Shown piece after piece: positions 8,944-17,266 of a stretch of DNA of 64,000 nucleotides. The notes under the pieces are model-generated. The model was not told the origin of the DNA and did not search any database. It saw only the letters and a list, made by a program, of their open reading frames with translations. How positions within the stretch are numbered: the first letter of the stretch is position 1; the number at the start of each line of letters is the position of its first letter. Where the stretch lies: assembly GCA_049323915.1 (NCBI GenBank), contig JBMOPC010000045.1, positions 1-64,000 of the forward strand, given 5' to 3'. The position numbers were made by a program, and so were the translations under genes. Source of the DNA: BRHc4a sp049323915 (GTDB taxonomy: Bacteria; Bacillota; Desulfotomaculia; Desulfotomaculales; Desulfocucumaceae).

Positions 8944-9939
8944 TTGCAGGAAATATTATCGCAGAACGAAATAGACTCGCTTCTCGAAGCACTTACTACG
9001 GGAACACTGGATGTTGAAGAGATAAAACACACCTCTGCTCCTACACCCAGCAAGCCTTATGATTTCAGGCGGCCCAACAAATTTTCCAAGGAGCACCTGC
9101 GAAGTCTGGAAATGCTGCACCAGAACTTTGCCCGGCTCCTTTCCAGCTTTCTTTCGGGCTATCTGAGGTCAGCCATAAATGTAGAAGTTGCTTCGGTGGG
9201 ACAGATGATTTACGAGGAATTCATGAGGTCCATACCCAGTCCCACAGTTCTTACCATTTTTCAGTGCAGGCCCCTTGAGGGAGCGGCTATTATGGAGACC
9301 AACAGCCAGGTGGTATTTCCGCTTATCGACCTGATGTTCGGAGGCCCCGGAACGGCCACGGACAAATCCAGGGAGCTGACGGATATCGAGGAAACAGTTG
9401 TTAAAAGGCTGTACCAGAGGGTGCTGGAGAACCTTGCTGTGGCGTGGCATGACCTTTATGAAATTGAGCCCTCCATAGAATCAATTGAGTCCAACCCGAG
9501 AATGCAGCAGCTGTATTCCCCAAACGAAGTGGTGGCACTTCTGACATTCTCGGTATCCATCGAGGAAGAGCCAAGGGGCCTGATGAATCTGTGCATTCCC
9601 TATATCGTTCTGGAGCCGGCGGTGTCCAGGCTGTCGGTGAGGCAGCAGTTTATCAGGCAGACCGGCGGCCCCAAAGAAGAGGAAGCAAGGTGGATTAAGC
9701 ACTGGCTGGGTTTTTCCGGCATAGACCTGGAAGTAATACTGGGTGAAACCGATATTACTGTTCAGGACTTTTTGAATCTGCAGGTTAACGACGTTTTGAC
9801 CCTTTCCAGAAAAATTGATCATGATCTTGAATTGTACGTGGAAAACGAATTAAAATTCGGAGTTCAGGCCGGCAGATTGAATAGAAATCTGGCTGTTCAG
9901 GTGGTGGCCCTGATAGAGGGGGACAGGGAAAATGGCTGA
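8944..9939 (+). CDS. fliM: Flagellar motor switch protein FliM
   Basis: FliM forms the C-ring middle and binds CheY-P. With the TTG start at 8944 (GGAG 8931-8934, 9 nt away) the product begins MQEILSQNEIDSLLEAL, the CheY-P-binding peptide of the family; ATG at 8938 is an alternative but only 3 nt from the SD. A central CheC-like domain follows the segment YDFRRPNKFSKE, and the C-terminal SpoA/FliN-like domain covers about residues 255-331. The 3' end overlaps fliY by 8 nt. Confidence 0.96.
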   Translation: MQEILSQNEIDSLLEALTTGTLDVEEIKHTSAPTPSKPYDFRRPNKFSKEHLRSLEMLHQNFARLLSSFLSGYLRSAINVEVASVGQMIYEEFMRSIPSPTVLTIFQCRPLEGAAIMETNSQVVFPLIDLMFGGPGTATDKSRELTDIEETVVKRLYQRVLENLAVAWHDLYEIEPSIESIESNPRMQQLYSPNEVVALLTFSVSIEEEPRGLMNLCIPYIVLEPAVSRLSVRQQFIRQTGGPKEEEARWIKHWLGFSGIDLEVILGETDITVQDFLNLQVNDVLTLSRKIDHDLELYVENELKFGVQAGRLNRNLAVQVVALIEGDRENG

Positions 9940-11194
9940 TAACAAAATGCTTAGCCAGGAAGAGATAGATGCCCTGCTCAAGACCTCTTCAGGCGACTTA
10001 ACCGAGGAGCCGGCACAGGAAGAACTGGCGGCGTCCCGGGAGGAGTTTGCAGCTGAGGCCGAATCCGGAATCATTCTGGACCAGGGAGAAATTGACGCTC
10101 TGGGGGAAATAGGCAACATTTCCATGGGGTCGGCAGCCACAACACTGTCGGAGCTTCTGCGTCAGAAAGTCAAAATTACAAGCCCAAAGGTAAAGCTGGT
10201 TTCCCAGAGGGACATGTTCGATGCCTTCCAGGTGCCCTACATTATCATTCAGGTGGAATTCAAGGCCGGTCTTGACGGCTATAACATTCTTGTTATAAAG
10301 CTGAAGGACGCCATGATAATGTCCAACCTTATGATGGGCGGAGACGGGGTGGTGGAAACCGAGGAAATCAGCGATCTTGAGATTAGCGCCGCATCCGAGG
10401 CCATGAACCAGATGATAGGCACCGCATCAACGTCCCTTGCCACCCTTTTTGGGAAGACGGTTAACATTTCGCCGCCCGTCACAACCGTCTGGAGCAGCGA
10501 AGAGAATGCCAATTTCAGGCTCCCCATCGGGGAAACAGTGGTGATAGTATCATTCGAAATGAAAATTGGTGACCTGCTGGATACTGAAATAATGCAGGTT
10601 TTGAGTATAAATACCGCAAAGCGGGAGGCTGCCCTTTTATGGCATAATCTTATGGGAACACCCCTGCCGGAGGGGGAGGAGGCGGAACAACCCCCTTATG
10701 CCGGGGCAGAGGCGGTGGAAAAAGAAGAGCCCTGGCTTTCAGAGGATATCTGGCAGGAGGACCACCCGGCAGCCGCCCCGCCAGTCCAGGATGTACAGCA
10801 CGCCCCGGACGCCAAGCGCCCGGCGCCCGGCATGGGCCAGCCCGGGGGCATGGATTTCGGCAGCCAGTATACAAATACCGCGCCGGCCGAGGCCCAGAGT
10901 GTCACGTTCCCCGGCCTTAACCCCTTGGAACAGAAGAAGCTGGAACTTCTACTGGATGTGCCGCTAAAGGTCAGTGTGGTACTGGGCCGCACCAAGAGGC
11001 CTATCAAGGAGGTTCTCAGCCTGACGCCGGGAGCCATTGTGGAGCTTGATTCACTGGTTGACGAGCCGGTGGAGGTGCTGGTCAACGGCACACTGGTGGC
11101 CAGGGGTGAGGTTGTGGTGGTTAACGAAAACTTTGGAGTCAGGATCACCAACATTTTAAGCCCGGAGGACAGGCTGAAAAAGTTGAAGGAATAA
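9932..11194 (+). CDS. fliY: Flagellar motor switch phosphatase FliY
   Basis: FliY is the Gram-positive FliN counterpart with an added CheY-P phosphatase domain. The 420-residue product starts with a CheY-P-binding-like peptide (KMLSQEEIDALLK), has a CheC-like domain with two Glu-x-x-Asn motifs (IDALGEIGNISMGSA and EISAASEAMNQMIG), a Pro/Ala-rich linker at about residues 245-315, and a C-terminal FliN domain (PLKVSVVLGRTKRPIKEVLSL). It is the last gene of the visible flagellar run; a perfect 7-bp hairpin (11195-11211) follows the stop directly. Confidence 0.96.
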   Translation: MADNKMLSQEEIDALLKTSSGDLTEEPAQEELAASREEFAAEAESGIILDQGEIDALGEIGNISMGSAATTLSELLRQKVKITSPKVKLVSQRDMFDAFQVPYIIIQVEFKAGLDGYNILVIKLKDAMIMSNLMMGGDGVVETEEISDLEISAASEAMNQMIGTASTSLATLFGKTVNISPPVTTVWSSEENANFRLPIGETVVIVSFEMKIGDLLDTEIMQVLSINTAKREAALLWHNLMGTPLPEGEEAEQPPYAGAEAVEKEEPWLSEDIWQEDHPAAAPPVQDVQHAPDAKRPAPGMGQPGGMDFGSQYTNTAPAEAQSVTFPGLNPLEQKKLELLLDVPLKVSVVLGRTKRPIKEVLSLTPGAIVELDSLVDEPVEVLVNGTLVARGEVVVVNENFGVRITNILSPEDRLKKLKE

Positions 11195-11211
11195 GGGCCG
11201 CGGGGCGGCCC
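11195..11211 (+). other. GC-rich hairpin after fliY
   Basis: GGGCCGC and GCGGCCC form a perfect 7-bp stem with a 3-nt loop directly after the fliY stop codon. No T-tract follows, so it is more likely an mRNA 3'-end stabiliser than a terminator by itself. Confidence 0.5.
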
Positions 11212-11241
11212 TGAAAATACTTATTCTGATTATATTATTCT

Positions 11242-11278
11242 GCAGGAATCCAGAATCCAGGAGACAGAATCCAGAATA
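11242..11278. repeat. Heptamer-period repeat tract (CCAGAAT-type)
   Basis: Units close to CCAGAAT follow each other at about 7-nt spacing. A tract with units in the opposite orientation (TTCTGAC-type) lies at 11381-11408, so the two could pair around the terminator between them. Confidence 0.6.
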
Positions 11279-11315
11279 AAAAAACTGCGGGGCGTTGAGC
11301 TGGCGCAGTTTTTTC
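11279..11315. terminator. Intrinsic terminator between convergent genes
   Basis: AAAACTGCG and CGCAGTTTT form a stem with a T-run (TTTTTT, 11309-11314) on the + strand and an A-run on the other side, so it can act in both directions between fliY and the minus-strand DUF1015 gene. Confidence 0.75.
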
Positions 11316-11380
11316 TATATAGTGAAAGCACAAATGGACAGTTCATGTTATATTCCGTGAAGCAGGGCTTTGCCTGGATC

Positions 11381-11408
11381 TTCTGACTGCTGACTGCTGA
11401 ATTCTGAC
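11381..11408. repeat. Heptamer-period repeat tract (TTCTGAC-type)
   Basis: Four units in a row (TTCTGAC, TGCTGAC, TGCTGAA, TTCTGAC) with exact 7-nt spacing. Similar tracts recur across the window in other intergenic regions. Confidence 0.65.
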
Positions 11409-11421
11409 CCTGTGGTAGTGC

Positions 11422-12768
11422 CTATAAGCTATTGACGACCAGCCCGGTAATAAGCTTTGGATAAAAGTAAGTGCTTTTCTGCGGCATCTTTTCTCCGTTG
11501 CCGGCGACATTGGTGACCTCTTCCACCAGGGTGGGGTTTAAGAAAAATGCGGCCTGGTACTCTCCCCTGTCCACAGCTGCAAGGGCTCCTTCCTCCTCCC
11601 GGGTGTAAGTTATGTGTTCCCCCCGGGCCCTCAGCTCTTCGTCAATACCAAGGTGCTTTTCAAGTATAAGGCTGTGCAGAACGGAAACATCCAGCCCCTG
11701 CCAGGCCGGCGACTTGCCTTGCTGCATCAGTCTTTCAAGATCGTTTTCATTTCTTAGGGAGGCCAAATAAAGCCTTCCTCCGAGGTAAATGCCGAACACG
11801 TGCCTGTGCAGGCTCCGGCCCGAAGGGTCCTGGCCCCGCTTTGCCAGTTCAGCCAGAAATTTTTTAAAATCTTCTTTCCCCGAAGCTGAAGTAAACTCTT
11901 CTAGCAAAAAGTGGTCCTGGATCCGTGCCGGAAGGGTGGCTATATCGCTTTCCCCCACATTATTCACCAGCCTGTGGGTGGGAAGCACAACCAGTCCGGG
12001 GTCGTATAGATTCACCAGTGTCATCATGACGTAATTATAGGCCGGATCGATACCGGAGGGGGACGGGCCGGCTTTTTCTTTTTCACGCTCGGCGCGGTGG
12101 TTCAAGGCGGTCTCGTAGCGGTGGTGGCCATCGGCGATAAATATCCGCCTGTCAGCCATCAGCTGCCTTACCCGGCCTATGGCGGCTGTGTCCATGATAA
12201 CCCAGAGACGGTGCGTTTCACTGTTTTCATCGGTAAAGGAGGCATCCGGGTGCCTTTGAGAAGCCTCTCTCAGTGCCGTGATTACTGCTGACTCCGGATC
12301 GGAGTAAAGGCTGAATATAGGGCTGAAATTGGCCCTACAGGCCCTCATAAGGGAAAGCCGGTCGGCCTTGTGCTTTGGCATTGTTTCCTCGTGGGGCAGA
12401 ACAATCCCCTTTTCGTACGGCTCAAGCTTTACAGCGCAGATAAAGCCGGTGCGGATCCTCTTTACCCCGTCTACGGTGAATTCTTGCTCGTACAGGTACA
12501 GCGCCGGATCTTTTTCCGGAACAAGCACCTTTTCGGCCTTCCACATATGAAAGTCGGCGGCGGCCCTGGTGTAGCGGCTGTTGTTTTCGCTGTCACCGGG
12601 GTATGCCTTGCCGTACTCGAGGCGGATTATATTATACGGGTGTTTTTGGTAGTAACGGTCCTGGGCTGCCTGGTCTATAACATCATAAGGGGGGGTTACC
12701 ACATCGGCAAGGTTATTTACATATTCATCATTGAAGCGGAGCCCTTTAAACGGAATGATTGTGGCCAT
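11422..12768 (-). CDS. DUF1015 family protein, function unknown
   Basis: The 448-residue product, read from the ATG with AGGAGG 8 nt upstream, starts MATIIPFKGLRFNDEYV and contains TPPYDVID, LPHEETMPKHKADRL and IADGHHRYETAL. These are features I associate with the DUF1015 family, widespread in Firmicutes with no established role. The DGHHR motif resembles the nucleotide-binding motif of ParB/SerK-like proteins, but that is only a suggestion. No signal peptide or membrane segment is visible, so it is probably cytoplasmic. It lies downstream of the mazG-like gene on the same strand, separated from it by a strong hairpin. Confidence 0.8.
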   Translation of the reverse strand: MATIIPFKGLRFNDEYVNNLADVVTPPYDVIDQAAQDRYYQKHPYNIIRLEYGKAYPGDSENNSRYTRAAADFHMWKAEKVLVPEKDPALYLYEQEFTVDGVKRIRTGFICAVKLEPYEKGIVLPHEETMPKHKADRLSLMRACRANFSPIFSLYSDPESAVITALREASQRHPDASFTDENSETHRLWVIMDTAAIGRVRQLMADRRIFIADGHHRYETALNHRAEREKEKAGPSPSGIDPAYNYVMMTLVNLYDPGLVVLPTHRLVNNVGESDIATLPARIQDHFLLEEFTSASGKEDFKKFLAELAKRGQDPSGRSLHRHVFGIYLGGRLYLASLRNENDLERLMQQGKSPAWQGLDVSVLHSLILEKHLGIDEELRARGEHITYTREEEGALAAVDRGEYQAAFFLNPTLVEEVTNVAGNGEKMPQKSTYFYPKLITGLVVNSL

Positions 12769-12790
12769 GATTAACTGCCTCCTGTAATTA

Positions 12791-12861
12791 GATGTGAGAT
12801 GTAAGATGTTGGAGGTCTCCAACTCTTACATCTCATCTTATCACTTCTCACTTCTCAATTT
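12791..12861. repeat. Heptamer-period inverted repeat between two minus-strand genes
   Basis: Units GATGTGA, GATGTAA, GATGTTG run into their inverted counterparts TACATCT, CATCTTA, then TCACTTC twice. The arms 12796-12814 and 12817-12834 can form a near-perfect stem of about 18 bp with one bulge. The tract runs into the 3' end of the mazG-like gene and supplies its stop codon. Confidence 0.75.
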
Positions 12862-13164
12862 CCAGCGGTTGCTGTCACGGTAGCGGTATTTTGCCATAAC
12901 CCTCTTGAAGGCGTCCTCCAAGTCTATATTAAGAGAATTGGCGTAGCATATAACTATAAAGAGAATGTCGGCAAGCTCCAGGGCCAGATCGCCCATGGGC
13001 TCATCAGGCTTCTTGGTCTTTTCTCCAAACTGGTGGTTTATTTCTCTGGCCAGCTCCCCCACTTCCTCTATCAGACGGGCCATCATACTCAGGGGGGTCC
13101 AGTATCCCTCCTCAAACTGGCCTATCCAGGCGTCGACCTCTTTCTGCATCTCCTTAATCTCCAT
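12841..13164 (-). CDS. MazG-like nucleotide pyrophosphohydrolase
   Basis: This small (107 aa) all-alpha NTP pyrophosphohydrolase belongs to the MazG/YpjD group, which hydrolyses non-canonical or excess nucleoside triphosphates. The metal-binding motif is visible as EEVGELAREI and, about 25 residues later, ELADILFIVICYAN. The ATG at 13164 has TCGGAGGG well placed; the longer frame to 13200 lacks one. The last codons (RSEK and stop) lie in heptamer repeat units, so the original C-terminus may have been replaced. Confidence 0.88.
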   Translation of the reverse strand: MEIKEMQKEVDAWIGQFEEGYWTPLSMMARLIEEVGELAREINHQFGEKTKKPDEPMGDLALELADILFIVICYANSLNIDLEDAFKRVMAKYRYRDSNRWKLRSEK

Positions 13165-13346
13165 AATTTTCCCTCCGAAAGATACTTTTGTCAGCTGCAA
13201 AATGTCAAGTCACGTTTAATTTTACCCTTTTTTGCCACCTGTCCGCAAGGGTCACAAGCAAAAGAGGCTATTACATAAGTTACCATGACATAATTAATAT
13301 TCACTTAAAGTATATATTTGGTATATGGGAACGGGGGTGTTGTAAG

Positions 13347-14042
13347 ATGATGTGGCCGCGGTGGTACGTGTTGAACCGCAGGCGCCTTTTGCCCGCCGCC
13401 GTTGCGGCGGTGGCGCTGCTTATATTTTTGTGGTGGGTGGCGTCATTCTTCAGCGGCTTCACCGGGTCTGAAAAGGACCTTTTTGATAAGTCCCTGGCCA
13501 ACACCATGAATTGCTCCAGCTACCGCTACAGCGTGGAGGTAAAGCAGGGGGGCAGGGAAACCATCACACTGGTTGAGGGGGCAAGGGTAAAGCCAAACAG
13601 GGTGCATATAAAAGGGTCTATGCAGAAATCCCAGATGGAATTCATACAGATTGACGACAGCACCTATATGAAGGACCCGTGGTCGGACAGGTGGTTCACA
13701 CTCAAAGGTAACCTGGTTGCGCAGTCCGAGCTGTTTGTAACAGAGTTCAACCCCCTGGGGCTCTTAAATTTTAAAGATGTGCCCATTATAAAAAAGACAG
13801 GGACTGAAAGGGTGGACGGGGTAAAGGCAGTGGTGCTTGAATTGAGGCCCAACGTGGCAAACCCGTTCCTGGAGCTTAAATATACAGATTTTAAATTCAG
13901 GGTCTGGGTGGACCCTGATGAAAAGCTTATCAGGAGGGCATACATGCAGGCATACATGCCGGGAGGGGCAGAGGGGCTGGTGGTTGATACCAGGTTCTGG
14001 GACTTCAATGAGAATATAAAAATAAGCCCGCCCCAGAAGTGA
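13347..14042 (+). CDS. Membrane-anchored protein, possible LolA/LppX-like fold
   Basis: I do not recognise a named family. The 231-residue product has a short basic N-terminus (PRWYVLNRRR), one transmembrane helix at about residues 15-34, and an extracellular part rich in beta-strand-like stretches (RYSVEVKQGGRETITLVEGARVK; EFIQIDDSTYMKD), which recalls LolA/LppX-type lipoproteins, but there is no lipobox cysteine. The start is either ATG at 13347 or 13350, after GGGGGTG. It is monocistronic: a strong terminator follows directly. Confidence 0.6.
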   Translation: MMWPRWYVLNRRRLLPAAVAAVALLIFLWWVASFFSGFTGSEKDLFDKSLANTMNCSSYRYSVEVKQGGRETITLVEGARVKPNRVHIKGSMQKSQMEFIQIDDSTYMKDPWSDRWFTLKGNLVAQSELFVTEFNPLGLLNFKDVPIIKKTGTERVDGVKAVVLELRPNVANPFLELKYTDFKFRVWVDPDEKLIRRAYMQAYMPGGAEGLVVDTRFWDFNENIKISPPQK

Positions 14043-14092
14043 GTCAGGGGACGGTTCTCTGACTCAGTCCCCTGACTCAATATATTTTTTTG
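14041..14092 (+). terminator. Strong terminator with REP-like arms
   Basis: GAGTCAGGGGAC (14041-14052) pairs perfectly with GTCCCCTGACTC (14067-14078), followed by a run of seven Ts. The loop contains GGTTCTCTGACTCA. This arm-and-loop sequence resembles dispersed repeats associated with REP-type elements, so the terminator may be a captured repeat. Confidence 0.8.
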
Positions 14093-14177
14093 TTGTATAA
14101 TGGCTCAATTTTTATTATGTTATATAGTAAACAAAGATCGGGCGCGGATCGACTCATAAATACCGGAGGTGTGTGAC

Positions 14178-14720
14178 TTGCATTCCGACTTGAGGGAAAT
14201 ACTGCTGACCGAAGAAGAGATAACGGCCAAGGTAAAAGAACTGGCCGCAAGGATTTCCGAGGACTACCGGGGACAGGGAATATTGGTGATCGGCATACTT
14301 AAAGGGGCGGTTATTTTTCTGGCCGACCTCGTAAGGAATATCACGGTGCCTGTGAATATCGATTTTATGGCCGTGTCAAGCTACGGGAAAGCCAGTGAAT
14401 CTTCCGGCGTGGTACAGATAATAAAGGACCTGGACCAGAACATAGAGGGCAGGAATGTCATTGTGGTGGAAGACATTGTGGACAGCGGACTGACGCTGAA
14501 ATACCTTCTGGAAAACCTGAGCACCAGGAGGCCGGCCAGCCTTAAAATCTGCACCCTGCTGGACAAGCCCAGCCGCAGGAAAACCGATGTGACCCCGGAT
14601 TATAACGGGTTTACCATACCGGACGAGTTTGTGGTGGGGTACGGTCTGGACTATGCTGAGAAATACAGGAATTTGAAAAATATAGGGGTTTTGAAAAAGG
14701 AAATATATTCAAACGGTTGA
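14178..14720 (+). CDS. hpt: Hypoxanthine phosphoribosyltransferase
   Basis: Salvages hypoxanthine and guanine to IMP and GMP with PRPP. The 180-residue product shows the PRPP-binding motif VIVVEDIVDSGLTL, the early loop LKGAVIFLADL, and the base-recognition region near FVVGYGLDYAEKYRNL. I chose TTG at 14178 (product MHSDLREILL) because GGAGG (14165-14169) is 8 nt upstream; GTG at 14169 overlaps the SD. It is cotranscribed with guaA 16 nt downstream, pairing purine salvage with GMP synthesis. Confidence 0.94.
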   Translation: MHSDLREILLTEEEITAKVKELAARISEDYRGQGILVIGILKGAVIFLADLVRNITVPVNIDFMAVSSYGKASESSGVVQIIKDLDQNIEGRNVIVVEDIVDSGLTLKYLLENLSTRRPASLKICTLLDKPSRRKTDVTPDYNGFTIPDEFVVGYGLDYAEKYRNLKNIGVLKKEIYSNG

Positions 14721-14736
14721 CCGGAGGTAAAAGCAA

Positions 14737-16278
14737 GTGGGTGAAATAAGACAGGAAATGGTTGTTGTGCTTGATTTCGGGGGCCAGTACAGCCAGCTGA
14801 TCGCAAGGAGGATAAGGGAGCTCAAAGTATTCTGCGAGATGCTCCCCTATACCACGGCGCTGGAAGAAATAGCCGCCAAAAAGCCCAGGGGAATAGTGTT
14901 TTCGGGCGGGCCTTCCAGCGTGTACCAGGACGGCGCCCCGTCATGCGACCCGGGAATTTACGACCTTGGAATACCGATACTGGGGATATGTTACGGAATG
15001 CAGCTTATGGCCCAGCAGTTGGGCGGGATTGTGGCCAGGGCCCATTTGAGGGAGTACGGTAAAACAGATCTTGCCGTCATTGAAGGGGACGACCTGCTTT
15101 GCTGCCTCGACAGCCGGGAGCAGTGCTGGATGAGCCACGGTGACAGGGTTGACTCCCCTCCCCCCGGATTTGCGGTGACAGCCCGCACTGAGCTGTCACC
15201 GGTTGCGGCTATGGCACACTATGGCAGAAAGCTTTTTGCGGTGCAGTTTCACCCCGAGGTGGTGCACACACCCAAGGGGCAGGATGTGCTGAGGCAGTTT
15301 CTCTACCAGATATGCGGCTGCTCCGGTAACTGGAGCATGGAGTCTTTCATAGGGCATTCAGTGGCTGAGATAAGGGAAAGGGTTGGAGACGGCCAGGTAT
15401 TATGCGGCTTAAGCGGAGGGGTGGACTCCTCGGTGGCGGCGGTGCTGGTAAACCGGGCTGTGGGAGAAAAGCTGACCTGTGTGTTTGTTAACCACGGTCT
15501 TCTCCGGAAGGGAGAGGCTGAAAAGGTGGTTGAGACCTTCCGGGAGAAGTTCAATATAAGGCTTGTTTATGCAGACGCCTCCCGCCGGTTCCTTGGAAAG
15601 CTGGCCGGGGTCACTGACCCGGAAAGGAAAAGGAAGATTATAGGCGAGGAATTTATAAGGGTATTCGAGGAAGAGGCGGCCAGGCTGGGTAAAATAGACT
15701 ATCTTGTGCAGGGCACCCTCTACCCCGATGTGGTGGAAAGCGGCACCAAAACTGCAGCGGTGATTAAGTCCCACCATAACGTGGGGGGGCTACCTGAGAA
15801 AATGCAGTTCGCCCTGGTGGAACCTCTGCGGTGGCTTTTCAAAGATGAGGTCAGGGTTCTGGGCAAAGAGTTGGGTATGCCCGAAGAGGTGGTCTGGAGG
15901 CAGCCGTTCCCGGGGCCGGGGCTGGCAGTCCGCATCATTGGGGAAATTACCGAGGAGAAGCTGGCCGTGCTGCGGGAAGCCGACCACATAGTAACCACCG
16001 AGATTGAAAGGGCCGGCCTCGGCAGGGAGATATGGCAGTATTTCGCTGTTTTGACCGGCCTCAGGAGCGTCGGGGTGATGGGTGACGAGAGGACTTACTG
16101 GCATACCGCTGCTGTAAGGGCGGTGCTGAGCCACGACGGAATGACCGCCGACTGGGCCCGCATACCCCACGAGGTGCTGGAGAGGATTTCAAACCGCATA
16201 GTAAACGAAGTCAAGGGCATCAACAGGGTGGTATACGATATAACCTCCAAGCCTCCCTCCACCATTGAGTGGGAGTAA
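14737..16278 (+). CDS. guaA: GMP synthase (glutamine-hydrolysing)
   Basis: Converts XMP to GMP using glutamine and ATP. The 513-residue product has an N-terminal class I amidotransferase domain with nucleophile in LGICYGMQL and the His-Glu pair in QFHPEV, then the ATP-pyrophosphatase domain with P-loop SGGVDSSV, and the dimerisation domain ending VVYDITSKPPSTIEWE, the invariant C-terminus of GuaA. GTG start with GGAGG nearby. It forms an operon with hpt. Confidence 0.97.
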   Translation: MGEIRQEMVVVLDFGGQYSQLIARRIRELKVFCEMLPYTTALEEIAAKKPRGIVFSGGPSSVYQDGAPSCDPGIYDLGIPILGICYGMQLMAQQLGGIVARAHLREYGKTDLAVIEGDDLLCCLDSREQCWMSHGDRVDSPPPGFAVTARTELSPVAAMAHYGRKLFAVQFHPEVVHTPKGQDVLRQFLYQICGCSGNWSMESFIGHSVAEIRERVGDGQVLCGLSGGVDSSVAAVLVNRAVGEKLTCVFVNHGLLRKGEAEKVVETFREKFNIRLVYADASRRFLGKLAGVTDPERKRKIIGEEFIRVFEEEAARLGKIDYLVQGTLYPDVVESGTKTAAVIKSHHNVGGLPEKMQFALVEPLRWLFKDEVRVLGKELGMPEEVVWRQPFPGPGLAVRIIGEITEEKLAVLREADHIVTTEIERAGLGREIWQYFAVLTGLRSVGVMGDERTYWHTAAVRAVLSHDGMTADWARIPHEVLERISNRIVNEVKGINRVVYDITSKPPSTIEWE

Positions 16279-16315
16279 AATAGCTCATGGGCCGGAGCAT
16301 GCCTATTATATATTC
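16279..16315. terminator. Hairpin between convergent guaA and a minus-strand gene
   Basis: AATAG/CTATT and CATG/CATG form an interrupted stem in the short gap between two converging genes. Only weakly T-rich, so a moderate candidate for a bidirectional terminator. Confidence 0.4.
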
Positions 16316-16942
16316 TCAATCTGAAACCATATTGGATATTCCCAGGGCCTCCAGCACTTCGGCAAACACCCCGTTTCCCAGCGTTATTTTCAGGCGTTCC
16401 CTTCCTTCGGCTGTGGTGACCCTGTGGAGGTCTTTTGCGCTTATGCTGCCGAATGTAAGGGCCTGGTACGCAGCCAGCTGGGCGGGAAGGTCAATTCCCA
16501 TTGTTGTCTGGAACATGTAAAACTCCCCGGACTGGGTTTTCAGTATGCCGAAACCGCACTTTCTGGCATTTTTGAAGTCCACCCCGCCGCTGAACTGGTA
16601 GGCAAAATCCCCCACTATTTCATCATCCAGGAAAAGGGCGTTGTTAGTGTGTTTTTTTATGAATTTTTCCCTCTTTTCAGGATCCTGTATATTTTCACCG
16701 GCATAACCTGCCAAGTATTCCTCGAATTCCTCGTCACTGAGGAATTCTTTTTTGGGTAGCCCGGCAGACATAACTATGTTGGTAATGACTATGTGCAGAG
16801 GCAGGTCCCTTACGGCGGCCTTTTTAAAGGGCGCATCGCCAACGGGTATGGTTAGCTCCGGATTTTCCGGCCAGTATTCCGTCGATTCCCCTATACAGTC
16901 CTTGTCAGGAATTTGCAGTCTGTTTTTATAGCTGTATTCCAT
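16316..16942 (-). CDS. Protein of unknown function, 208 aa
   Basis: I do not recognise this family. The product is soluble, has no signal peptide or membrane segment, and is moderately acidic. Notable stretches are IVITNIVMSAGLPKKEFLSDEEFEEYL in the middle and GIDLPAQLAAYQALTFGSISAKDL near the C-terminus. It carries a single cysteine in the ARKCGFG segment and one near the N-terminus. An ATG start follows GGGAGGCACAG. Possible minus-strand promoters (TATAAT-like at 17034-17039) lie upstream. It is monocistronic and converges on guaA, with no context pointing to a role. Confidence 0.65.
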   Translation of the reverse strand: MEYSYKNRLQIPDKDCIGESTEYWPENPELTIPVGDAPFKKAAVRDLPLHIVITNIVMSAGLPKKEFLSDEEFEEYLAGYAGENIQDPEKREKFIKKHTNNALFLDDEIVGDFAYQFSGGVDFKNARKCGFGILKTQSGEFYMFQTTMGIDLPAQLAAYQALTFGSISAKDLHRVTTAEGRERLKITLGNGVFAEVLEALGISNMVSD

Positions 16943-17090
16943 CTGTGCCTCCCAGGATTACATACCATTTCTGAGGTCTCATGGATCATCGCTCCATTGC
17001 CGGCAGGGCAATCATTATAATTTAATATTTTAAATTATACCGTGCAGGCCGCAATAAGGGTAGAGATATTTGTTTTATGACAACAATATA

Positions 17091-17119
17091 TTGACACCCG
17101 GAGGCTCAATTGTTATGAT
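17091..17119 (+). promoter_or_regulatory. Sigma-A promoter of the purine operon
   Basis: A consensus -35 TTGACA (17091-17096) and -10 TATGAT (17114-17119) are separated by exactly 17 nt. The -10 box is the centre of a perfect inverted repeat, CAATTGT (17107-17113) and ACAATTG (17120-17126), so a repressor could cover it. The riboswitch starts about 10 nt after the -10. Confidence 0.85.
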
Positions 17120-17129
17120 ACAATTGTTC

Positions 17130-17266
17130 AGAGAAAGTGTGCCTCAGGGTTCCGCGCCCGCCGGGAGGTATGCGTACGGCAGGCGGCAAGGTCCGAGCGG
17201 CACAGGCTCCTTCTGTGATGAAGGTGTTACACCGGCAGGGATAAAAGCCCAGGCGGCAGGTTTCTC
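17130..17266 (+). promoter_or_regulatory. ykkC-class riboswitch, probably PRPP-sensing
   Basis: The conserved ykkC core is present in order: CAGGGTTCCG (17145-17154), GGTCCGAGCG (17190-17199) and ACACCGGCAGGGATAAAAGCCC (17229-17250). P1 can form from AGAGAAA (17130-17136) with TTTCTCT (17261-17267), extended by GCCT/AGGC. Known ykkC subtypes sense guanidine, ppGpp, PRPP or nucleoside diphosphates; the subtype before de novo purine genes is the PRPP one, so that is my reading. The 3' strand of P1 is shared with the terminator that follows, which fits a switch where ligand binding turns transcription on. I saw no adjacent guanine aptamer. Confidence 0.85.

Noticed and set aside
17060..17130. 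Guanine aptamer in tandem with the PRPP-type riboswitch
   Set aside because: The purine-aptamer core (conserved loops and junction) could not be found upstream of the ykkC core; this DNA is promoter sequence.
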